From Undaria pinnatifida (Eukaryota > Sar > Phaeophyceae > Laminariales > Alariaceae), in assembly GCA_012845835.1 (NCBI GenBank), contig JABAKD010000030.1:16453210-16517209 (forward strand): DNA of 64,000 nucleotides, in the 5' to 3' direction. A program made the position numbers and the translations under genes. Position 1 is the stretch's first letter; every line of letters begins with the position of its first letter. Below are positions 26,862-38,800 of this stretch, one piece after another. The notes under the pieces were generated by a model, which had not been told where the DNA came from, did no database searches, and saw only the letters and a program-made list of their open reading frames with translations.

Positions 26862-29800
26862 ATGCTCCAGGCAGTTCTCCTCGGCGCCGCCGTTGGCACG
26901 ACGTCCGCGTTCGTACCGTCCATCCGACCAGGATTCGGCTCCTCCCAGGCAACCTCCGCGGTCTCCTCGAGCACCGCGAGCGCTCGATCGCTGAGCTACT
27001 GGGCGCAAGCCAGGGCCCCCGTTAGGAGCACCAGGTCAAGAGCGGTGGAAGCCCACGGGTTGCAGATGGTCTCGGCTGGCATCGACAAGGGCATGTTCAC
27101 GACCTCGAGCCCAGAGGACCGCCGTGTGATGCCCGAGAGCAGGGACGGCAAGGCCTACTTCAAGGTCAGCGAGAGAGAGGGAGGCACTCGTACAGGTGCT
27201 GTAGCAGTCATGCAGTAGATTAGATGAGAGGCGCACAGAGAAATAAAACATGCAAGTCATGCAGAAAGAGGCAAAAAGAGTGGTCATGTTACTGCTGCTG
27301 CTGTTTGCGGTGTTCGGACCATGTACATACCAGTACGGCTGAGAGTCCACACACAGCACGAGCACCGTTGCCTCGTCCAACCACTATTTGGCCCGACGAC
27401 GCTCGCTGAATGCGGTCGTCGGCGCGGCCTGGCCCGTGCTTGCCAGCTAGTCTATCATCCATGTTTTCAGGCACCCCAAACATATAAACAAATACCAGCA
27501 CACCAGATCACACAACCTTCTTTTGCATGTAAATTTCCCGATACTTTTTTGTTTGGACCCGAACCTGGCCTTGGGATTTTTCGTTTTCTTCCTCTCAGCG
27601 TTGCATCATCACCAGCTTTTTCCCTGGTGGACATTAGTCTAAATATATGTGCGCGTGCGGTTGAAGGTGTATCTTTCGCTCCCTCTGTCTTGGCTCGGCT
27701 AGCCCTGCCACCCAGAGCTCTCGTGCGGCGGAATTTGTCTGCTGATCCGCTGCTGCTGTTGTTGTGTTGGGCACTCGGTTGCTTTTTTACAGCTCGTGCT
27801 TGATGAGTCAGATAATCTGGTACGAGTTTTTCTTTTTTTTTCGTGTCTTTTGGTCATGTTCATCGAAACGTGCTTCGTTTTTGCGATTTTGCTTGCTCTT
27901 TTTTTACAATCTGCTCGTACGACCAGTCTTCTTTTACCCGGCCGTTATATCAATTCTTACTGACTGTATTTTTGTGTGGTGTAACATGACAACATGATAA
28001 CTGCTCTGTAGCATGACATTCGTCTAATATAACCGAAAGCATAATAATATCGTCTCTCTTTCTACTGACGTGCAGTTCTGATTTTCGTTACCATCATACC
28101 AGGTACACACATTATAGGCGTCTATTTTCCTTTTTTTTTTCTTTTTTTTTTCCCCTCTTTCACTTTCCAGCTTCTCTACAAGCCGTGGTCACAGGTGTCG
28201 TCCCTTCTTCCCCCCGGTTCTTGTCTTCAATTTTTATCGCGCGTAGGGTTCAGCAATCCCACTGCCCGTCGATTTTTCATCGAGTGTTGCTAACTCACGC
28301 TCTCGCGCTTTCCGCAAGTCAATTGTGCACAAGGAAAAGTCCCAAAGAATTTATACGAGCATGCACTCGGCGGGGCTCAAACTCACGAAACTGACCTATA
28401 CCAGGCTCGAGGATAACCTGATCCGCCACCGGGGCGACCGGCAATATGTGGTACGAGGTTTGTAAACACCAGGTACAAGTTCAATTTACGCAATCACGAC
28501 GCAAAGTTTTTCCCCGAGAACCCCTGCTATAATACTTGTATATACGAAAGTGACGCTCCATTTTTGTCATCTTGTTGTTTGTCACCAAATTTTGCGAGTA
28601 CGTCAGCTGTGAGCCCGATCAAACTTGTCAATATCAACTTCGCAGCAGTAGTTTAGAGTTTACAAAACCTGAGTGAGTCGTCGGCTGCATTAAAATTGTG
28701 TATCATACATTCTGATACAGGCCGGTGGCTCCTGGCCTCCTGGGTGACTTGCGTCCGAGAGTATCAACAGGACAATCGCAGTGTACATACATCACATGAT
28801 ACGAGCCTACGAGTTTTTACTAAAACCGAATTACAATGTTTTGTACGCTGGACTCGTGTTGTGGTCGCACGGTCGCAAACATGCTGTGTTTTGTGTTCGG
28901 TGCGTCGGTGTTATCATGTCACGGTTGTCATCGATCTGTTCGTTTTCCCGACATGTTTTCGGTATCCAAAGACAATCATGTTTCCGAAGCGCCATTCCGC
29001 CAAAAGCGTCAAGAAGTGCGGGAGTTTGACCCGCGATGGCGTCGGCGTGCCGTCTGTGCTAGCAATGAAAACACCATCATTGGGTGGAGGGTCCGCGAGT
29101 CGCGATCGGGTGCATGCTGTATGCTGCGTTCTGCGCCACCACGTACGCGTATCGTGAGCGATGACGCGATGACGTGTTCGGACGTTTCGGCCCAACGCTT
29201 GAAGATATTCAAAACGAAGCGTGAAGCACCGATCAATCGACGGAGAGCTAAATAACGTAGAACCTGGCTACGGCTGGAGCCAAATCGGAATGCGATAATC
29301 CACGCGAAACGTCTAGCATCGATAATTTTCTTGACGGCTTTGACGCTGACAGTTGACGGCACTCTTGCACCTTTGCCTCTTGCCCTTCGGCGGACAGCCA
29401 TCAAGGAATTCCCTTATGCGAAAACTATTGATGGTATGTATGTTTTTGTAGTCTAAGGAGGCTTTGCCGGGCCAAAACTGGGCCGTCAACCAACATATAT
29501 TTTCTCTACCTCTAACGCTACTCTTATGGGACTCAAGCTCCTAGCTCCAGCCGCGAATGATGAACTGCTCGATGGTACTCGTAGCAACCCATTGTCCTTG
29601 CCGACCGACCGCAGCAGCAGTCTGCGGTGTCAATTGTTTTTTTCTTGCCTCTGGTGAAGTGAAGAATGGGCAAGTGCGATCGCGTGCCGGCCCTTCGGCC
29701 GGCCGATCGCATCTTACACCCGTTGTTCCTTTTTTTTTTCGTTTGTTGTTGTCGCTTCTGATTCAAGAACGGCAGCATGAGCTCCGTTTTTATTCATAGA

Positions 29801-32800
29801 GAAGCGTAACGCCTCCCTGCCTCCCTCATCTCGCCAGGTGACGTACGTGGTGCTGGAGTCCCAGTACCAGAGCTCCCTGACGAAGGCGTGCCAGGCGATC
29901 AACGACAGCAGAGACGACGTGTGCGTGGAGTGCGTGGGCTACCTTTTGGAGGAGCTGCGCGACGCGCAGAACGTTGCCGCCTTCAAGAAGGATGTCGAGA
30001 CGTCCAACATCTTCATCGGGTCGCTCATCTTCGTTCAGGTGTGCTGACTGGCAACTGCTGCTACAGCAGTGCTGCTTGTGCGGTGCGCAGCGGTAATCAC
30101 TATCTGTGCGGTGCAGCAGTGCAATGAACAAGTCTTGGAATAATGAAGTAGAAAGTGTCTTGCAGTACGTAGCTCGTCCGTTTGGCTACTTGGTGCCTGT
30201 GCAGTGCGGTCATTGCAGCGTTAGCTACAGCAGTAACTGCGTGCCACTCAATACCTCCTGTGCGTTCCTATTTTTGTCTCTTGCGGGCCAGTGTACATGT
30301 GATTCGCCAGAAGACACCTACTGCGTGGCTCATGTACTAACCCTCCGTGCTTCCATCCGTGTCCCGGCCGTTTCGCAGGAGCTGGCGGAGGAGGTCAAGA
30401 AGGTGGTGGAGCCGTTGAGGGACCAGCTGGACGCTGTTGTCGTCTTCCCCTCCATGCCGGAGGTGATGCGCCTCAACAAGGTCGGATCGTTCACCATGCA
30501 AAACCTCGGCCAGAGCAAGTCAGTGGTGTCCGACTTCATGAAGAAGAAGAAGAAGGTGCGTCAAAGAATGGGTTTCGCACCCGGGGCTTCGCTGTGTTGT
30601 CTCCCACCCCTCCCCCTCCAGGCTGAAAACCCCCTTCTTTCTTAACACTCATGCGTTTGATGGGTGTTTTTTCTCAGTTGACGGGCGTGGGAGCGGGGTG
30701 AGCAAGCGCTGAAGAACGTTGTGTGTTTCCTAACACATCTTGTGTCGGTGCCGTGCGGCTCACGCCTTCCCTCGGCTTACTGACCCAGGGCTGCGTTACC
30801 GCTGTAGTTAATGGTTGATGGATAGATTGCTTGATCTGGTGACGCGCTAAAATTTGTCCATGCTTTTCTTTTCTTGCGCGTGGTCGTGCTTTTGTCTGAC
30901 GTTGACCGCCATCAGGAGGATGGGTCTTCCTTCGAAGAGGGCATGCTGAAGCTTCTCCGCACGCTCCCGAAGGTGTTGAAGTACCTGCCGTCGGACAAGG
31001 CCAAGGACGCCAAGAACTTCATGATGTCCTTCCAGGTATGACATCTATTTACCATGTCTTTTCACGGGTCGAGTAAGGAGATAGTTAGAACTGTAACGGG
31101 TAAGAACGACTCAGGTCTAGAGTTTTCACTCTTCACGGGTCGGGGTCGGGTCGGGTCGGGTCATCCCGACCCGTAAGTGGTGATCGAACCCGTGAAAACC
31201 CCTTCGATTTACGAGCAGCAACACGTCGTTTCCAGGAGAGCTTTTTCTGCGTCTCCATGACTTTGTTTTTGCGGTACTGCCGACTGTTCTTACACTACGG
31301 CACTTGCACGCGGACCGTTCAGAAACCTTGCACGTTTTCGTCGAGTGATGTTTTTTCGTGCTGTGTACCGGTTCTTTGTGTCGTTTCAACCCAGAGCGAA
31401 TGGTATACCCGTGTGCTATTTTTTCCGTCTCTTAAGCAGCGGGGATTACATAGTTGCAGCAGCCGTTACAGGGGTGTTCCACTTGAAATTTTTGCATGTC
31501 GTTTTCGCTTGTATTGCGGTGCTGACTTCTTCTTCGTCTTACGTAGTTTTGCCCCGGTGTTTTTTTTCGTTTTTCGCTGTCTTCTCAGTACTGGCTGGGT
31601 GGATCTCCCGAGAACGTGGAGAGCCTGCTTCTTACTCTGGCAACGTCCTACGTGCCTGAGGTCATGGAGAAGGAGAGCCTCAAGAAAGTGGTGAGAAATG
31701 TGGTGTTGTTTTCTTTGTACCTGCGGTAGGTTATTATTGAATTGCCGAAGAAGGTGTGGTTGGAGGCGAATCAGTTCGGGCACGTACTTGTATTCGTTGT
31801 GTTCCTCGACTGATGCTCTGATGCTGCGGATCTTGTTTGTTGTGGATGATTGATTCGTTACGCTAAGCTTTGGTGGGAACATGCCTCGAGGATTGCAAGC
31901 CTGTTACGTCGTTTTATTTTTCTTCTTGTTTTTCGTGGTTTGTACGTCGCTAGTGTCGCCCTCCGCCGCCGCAGCGCAGCTTACGGAGTGACTTTTATCA
32001 GCTGTCGCCCGACCGCCCCCCCCCCCTCCCCCGGTGTTGTTTGTTGAAGGAAATCGCGGAGCCCGTGCTGCTACCCGATAAGGGCATCTGGCACCCTGTG
32101 GCGGACAAGGTCTTCGAGAACGCCGCCGGGTACCTCTCGTGGTATGAGAAGGTTAGTGCATCAGCAGCACCGAAATTCGCTGTGGGAGCTGGGGTATCAC
32201 CTGGTTTTGTTGTGTTTTTACCAAGTAGAAACACACCTCATATGTGAGGTGATTGTTCCGTTGAAGCTCGACGTTGAAATCTTGTGTGTTGATTGTACTC
32301 TGCTTGAGGGTGTCGATTGACTATCGGTCGCCTCGTTCTGCACCCACGCCGTATTATTGTTCCTTCCCTTCGTCTGTTTTTTTTAGGTGCACGCGCCCGC
32401 CGCTGGCATCCAGGCCGACGCTCCCATTGTGGGTCTGATTCTCCAGAAGAGCCACATCAACACCAAGGATGAGTGCCACTACGTTGCTCTCATCGCCGAG
32501 CTCGAGGCTCGCGGTGCTAAGGTACGCCAGGAAGGAGCGCATACAGTTATGAAATAGTCAACACCACCGCTGCCGCCGCCATTTCCAACGCTGACACCAT
32601 CACAACACCATCGTTGCCGCCGTCGCCTTTTCCAACGCTGACACCATTACTCAAACACCATCGCTAACGCCATTGCCAACGCTATCGCTAACCCCATCGC
32701 CATCATAGCTACCGCCATTGCTATCACCATAGCCATCACCATCGTTATCACCGTCGCTAACCCCATCGCTAATCCCATCGCTAACCCCATCTCCGAAACG

Positions 32801-35800
32801 CCGTAACGTAACACCTTCGCTAACATCACCGCTAGTACCCTCGCCTTCTCCAACGCCAACGCCATCGCTAACGCCATCGCCTACACCATTACCAACACCA
32901 ACACCAAGATCGCCGCTACCACCATCGCTAACACCGTCGCCGACCCCATTGCTAACATCGTCGGTAACGCCAGGTGATGACCCTGTACACGGGTGGACTA
33001 GACTTCTCCGGCCCCGTGGAGGAGTACTTCATCTCTGGCGGCAAGTCCGTCGTCGACACGTGCATCAACCTCACCGGATTTGCCCTTGTCGGTGGCCCCG
33101 CGAGCCAGGTAAGAAAACTAGTTTCAGTATTGCCGGCTGCTGCTCTGTGATTCGCTGGCTGCCGCTCTGTGATTGGTTTACTGCTGCCCTGTGAATGGCT
33201 GACTGCTCCTCTGTGAATGGCTGCTGCTCTTTGGTTGATCACGGTGACACTGAGGTGCCCCAGCGGACCTGATGTAAATCACTCCAAACGACACCTAACC
33301 GGAACCGAACCAAATAATTCCAAACCGCACCTAGCCGGAACGAACCCAAATCATTCCAAACCGACCTCAACCATACTAAAAGACACTCACTTTGTAAACA
33401 CGACTCACAGCCGATTCATTAGTCCTCTGACCCTATTTCGCCGCCCCCCATCCGCCGTGCTCAAAACGTTGGTTTGTCTTTTTCTTGAGCAGGACCATGC
33501 GAAGGCGGTGTCTACGCTCCAGAAGCTGAACGTACCGTACCTGTGCACGGTGCCGCTGGTGTTCCAGTCCTTCGAGGAGTGGCAGGCGTCTGAGCTTGGT
33601 CTTCACCCCATCCAAGTTGCCCTCCAGGTGTTGGTTTCGCTCCTTTACGCCTTAACTGAACGAAAGCTCCCTCCTTAGGTTCTTGTGGTGTTGAGTAGTG
33701 GTGTGATTGAAACTGGACCTTGCGATGAACACGACAACAGCTCTCGAAACCTTCCGCCACTGAAATCCCACCCTCTCGTGGGGCGGATGCTGCGTCGATC
33801 ACGTCCCGTTATATCCACGTGCTTTTCTGGTGCGTGTCTAGAACGAAACCTATTTTTGTTTGTTGTTTATCTCAGAGTACTTTCTCCATCAGCTCTCCTT
33901 AGCTCTATAGCCATTCTCCAACCCCAGTCGGATTTTTTCTTGGCTCCGTTTCCGCCTTTTGTTCATTTTTGTGTGTTTTAGGTCTCCCTCCCCGAGATCG
34001 ACGGCGCGATGGAGCCAATCATTTACGCAGGCCGCGAAGGCGCCACCGGCCGGTCCGTACCCCTGGCCGACCGCGTCCAGCTTGTCGCCGACCGGGCCCT
34101 GAAGGTGGGTTGGTTGATGCATGCTCGACTTCAAATTCAAGTTCCGAGAAATGTTCGCGTGTTCGCGTAGGTTGGCCTCTTTTTTTCGCAGTAAACATGC
34201 AATATAGTGGTGTTGTTTTGATGTACATACATGAAAGGAGGTTTGATGAAAATCATGGTCGGGATGGAATTTTTCAGGATGTCATGGTGTGAGGCATTGT
34301 TAAAAACAAATATTGTGGATTAGGTGTCACCCCGACTCCACCTTTGTTGCGGGCGAGGGCCCCGTCTGTGGCACGAGCGAGAGTACTGACTGTCGGCGAT
34401 CGTGGCCGTCGTGTGTGCTTGCTGAAACCTCAGTGGGCTACTCTGAGGTCTAAGAAGAACAAGGACAAGAACCTGGCGGTGACCATCTTCAGCTTTCCCC
34501 CGGACAAGGGCAACGTCGGCACCGCCGCCTACCTCGACGTGTTCGGCTCCATCCACACCGTGCTCACCAAGCTTGGGAAGGAGGTAAGAGCGCAGCTAGT
34601 ATCTGTTGATGAAGGAGAAACCTAATGTAGCAAACACCAGGAATGCTGAGAAGCGGGCTGTGATGTAAGAGAAGATTCAGGAATGTGTAGCAGTGAACAG
34701 GGTTACTTGGCAAGAAGCGAGCTGATTAGAAGCAGGGGTATGTATGATGGCAAGAAAGAGACATGCTCATAGTAAGAGGGAGAGGAATAACAGGTTTTGA
34801 TTTATTAATGGAAACCGTTTCGGTTTGCCCAATTTTCTTGACCGTGTGTGTTTTTTGTCTCTGGCGTGCTGTTGTTTTTTGTGCTTATTTCTTTTCAGGG
34901 TTACGACGTGGGAGACCTGCCCGAAAACCCCAGGGACTTGATGGAGAGGATCCTCAACGACCCGGAAGCCAGGTGAGGCTATTTAATTGGCTAATTGTTA
35001 CCTGTACGTGAGGGACCCGAATTGATTTATGTAAACCTCTTTTTGGCTGTTGGTTTTGCCGCTGGCGAGTGCTGCCGGCCAACGTTGGCGTTGTCAAATG
35101 TATCCGGTTGAAGGCGGAAAGGCAACGATATTGTCTCAGCGGTATCGATCTTGTCTGTTCTGCCGATTTACCCATTTCCCGTTTACGTACCGGACTCGCC
35201 GTTTTCTTGGCACCGATTTTTTCATGAAAAATGTGTAACATGAGCCGTCGACACAACCCATTTTTACCGTTTGTGTGTCACCGATGAGCCGTCGGCACAT
35301 GCATTTTTACCGTTTGTGCGTTAGCTACTTACTAACGTTATCCGCGCACCGCTGCTGTATTTTGCTATGCGTGCTTCCACACTCTTGCGCTGCTACGCGC
35401 GAGAACAGGATCGACTCACCAGAGATGAACGTGCAGTACCGCATGTCCGTACAGGAGTACGAGGAGCTCACCCCTTACGCCGGCGACCTCGTAGAGAACT
35501 GGGGCAAGGCGCCCGGACACCTCAACTCGGACGGCCAAAACCTCCTTGTGTTCGGTGCGAAGTTCGGCAACGTGTTCATCGGCGTGCAGCCCACGTTCGG
35601 ATACGAGGTGACTATATAGCTATAGCTACGTTTCGCGGTAACTTCAGAGCACGGGGGGGGGGGGGACTGGGAGGACTAGTGGGGATTTGGGGGTGGGTGG
35701 CTTGAAATGCAAGCACCACCTCGTACAATACACACCATTATAAGCGTTATTTTGACCTGAGGTACCTTTTTTGGTGTCTGTTTTTGGGTTGCGACTTTTT

Positions 35801-38800
35801 TTTTTTGAATGTCGATACAGACTTTGTACTTCTGCAGCTGTTGCTTGGATGGAAGTAAACTCACACGGTACTTTTCGCTATCACCTCGCTGTTGTTGCTG
35901 TTGTTGCTGACTGTTGGTGTTCCGTTTTTTTGTTGGCGTTTTTTTTTAACGTGTGTGCAGGGTGACCCGATGCGCCTCCTCTTCTCCAAGTCGGCTTCCC
36001 CCCACCATGGCTTCGCGGCGTACTACACCTACCTCGAGAAGATTTTCAAGGCCGACGCCGTCCTTCACTTCGGTACCCACGGCTCGCTCGAGTTCATGCC
36101 CGGAAAACAGGCGAGACTTTTAGTTGTTGTGTTGTGTCACCCTGAACACAACATTTGTGCTCTCTTGAAGAGGACTGGTAGTGCGCTCTCCTCTCCTCCG
36201 GACACCTCAAGAACGATGGGTACGTAGTATATAAAAAACTCTACCAATGAGGGATTTCTCGAGCCTCTACCATGCGACTGTGTCATGTGCAGTTGGGTTC
36301 GATGCCGGTTGTTTGATATGTATCTGCTTGCATGTTTCCTCCCGCATGTGCTCGCATCTGATTTTGTGTTGTGGTGTGTTGTGTTGTGTTGTGTTCCGTT
36401 TTATTTTTATGTTTGTCTCATCAGGTGGGCATGTCCGGAGCCTGCTACCCTGACAGGCTCATCAACTCTATCCCCAACCTGTACTACTACGCGGCCAACA
36501 ACCCGTCGGAGGCCACCATCGCCAAGCGCCGCTCGTACGCCGCGACGATCTCGTACCTTACCCCGCCCGCCGAGAACGCTGGTCTCTACAAGGTATGTGG
36601 GATGTCGATTTATGCCAAGGACGCCTACTGGTAGACATGTACCTGCAGGAAAAAAAGTCCCGTATCAGACACTGTTATGCTGTATTGTGGGTTCGAGGTT
36701 GGGGTCTACGGTGAGACGCTGGTTTATGTAAAGAAGACCCACGTTGTGATGGTGTTGGTAGTACTAAGTGCAAGGTTCGCCTTTGGGACGTGGTTGTCTT
36801 GAATGAACGGGGGTGTCTCAGGTTGGAAAGGGGAAAAAAAGGGTATTGAGAAACTAAGGGAACAGCAATGTACTTTGCCGGGCAGGCAACACCGACTGGA
36901 CAGAGCTGAAAACCAGGGTATGCCAGTCTTGTGATTAACGAATCCCAACGATGCCCTTCATACCCCCCTCGAACGCCTTGACAGGGACTCAAGGAGTTGG
37001 GAGAGCTGGTGGCTTCGTACCAGGGCCTCCGCGACAACGGAGCCCGCGGACCCTCTATCGTCAGCGCGTCGATCGCGTGCGCGCGGACGTGCAACCTGGA
37101 CAAGGACATCAAGGACCTCCCTGGCGACGACGTGGACTGCAAGTCGATGACGATCGAGGTAAGTCCCGACACCGCGGCGAACAGAGTTCGTGGAGCTGTA
37201 CTGGCATTTTCGCGTTTTACATTGGTGTCGTACCGTTCAGCACGGTAGCGGTTGGGTGCGGGGCGTTGATGAGGCGCCAGAACAGCCTTGACTGGGATCT
37301 TGACGTGGGAAAACAATTGTTCTCGTTCGTTTTTTTCGTTCAATGCGTCTCGTTCTTTTTTATCATTTTTCTTTTTTTTTTATCGTCCTTGTTTTCTCAT
37401 CCTTCTTTTTTTCATCCTTTTTTTTTGTTTCGTTGGTGTGCCGTCGTCCATCCACCCATGCATCTCTCTGATTCTTTTTTTGTATCTTGCGTTGAAAAAT
37501 TTATAAATATTTCTGTATTTCTTTTATTCAGGAGCGCGATAACATCGTCGGCAAAATCTACCGGCGTCTGATGGAGATCGAGTCCCGCCTGCTCCCCTGC
37601 GGCCTGCACACGGTCGGAGTGCCCCCCACCGCCTCCGAGGCCATCGCCACCCTCGTGAACATCGGATCGCTCGACCGACCTGAGGACGGAATTAAGGCCC
37701 TCCCCCGCATTGCCGCGGAGTCGGTTGGACGCGACATCGCGGAGGTGTACGTGAGCGCGGACAAGGGTAACCTGGAGGACGTTCAGCTGTTGCAGCAGGT
37801 ACGGCACGGCAGGGAGGGCAGGGGAGGGGAGGGATGTCGCTAGTGGGGGGTGCACGTGGCGGTATTGGGTAGCTTCTCACTTCAGATGACCACTTTGAGT
37901 TGATCGCTTGAATTGGTCACTTTTGAGCTGATCGCTTGCGTTGATCGCTGGGGCTGATCACTGTGATTTGATCGCTGAGTTGATGACTTGAGTTGATGAC
38001 TTTGAATTGATCACTTTGAGATGATCACTTGAGCTGATCGCTTTGAGTTGATTGCTTGAGTTGATCACTTGAGCTGATAAGTTGGGCTGGTAAGTTGGGT
38101 TAGTGTTGAGTTGACGCGATGAGCCTCGTCCATGAAGTGCCACCACCCTCCCATCACCCTTATGGTAGCGTGTGTCAGGAATAGGGTAGGGTATACAAGG
38201 TTTGTGGCATGATACGTAGATTGAGGAGGCGTGTTTTGTTTGACTTTGGTGGGCAACGTTCGATCTGCCGGTTCATGTGAAGGGATTTTTTTGGAGTGAA
38301 ATTCGCTCGATGGGTGCATCGAACGTGGCTTTTTTTTGTTACTGAATATTGTGTTTTTTTTTGCCCCTGTCCGTGGTCTGTTTTTCGTAAAACAGATCAC
38401 CGAGGGCGTCCGCGACGCGGTGCGCGCTTGCGTGGAGAGGTCGACGAACTCGGAGGGGCGCATCGTCGAAGTTAACGCTTTCGCCGACTTCTTCAGCAAG
38501 ACTATGGGTAAGACAAAGTTTACATTCAAGACCGGACTCAAAAAAACGCATGCCAGGTTTTGCAATAAACAAACTTGACATGTTTTTGCTTCTTGTATTG
38601 TTGCATACAGCGACAATATGGTAGAGAGTCACTCCAATGACGTTTTCATCCTTTGTTTATTCATTCGTGTCACTCACATGCCGTCCTCATCATTTTCTTC
38701 TTTTTCCGTTTTTTTCCGGTTGGTGTCCTTGTGTTTGGCCTGTTCTCTGTCATTTTTGCGTTGTTTTGTTGACGTTTATGTGTATGTGGGCCGTCTTGTT

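Noticed and set aside
28696-29404. Overlapping open frames on both strands in chlH intron 1
   Set aside because: No recognisable protein; conserved ChlH exons on both sides show that this is intronic. An old transposon remnant is possible but I cannot name one.
36675-37343. 222-codon open frame on - across chlH exon 16
   Set aside because: It is antisense to a well-supported conserved exon; a shadow frame.
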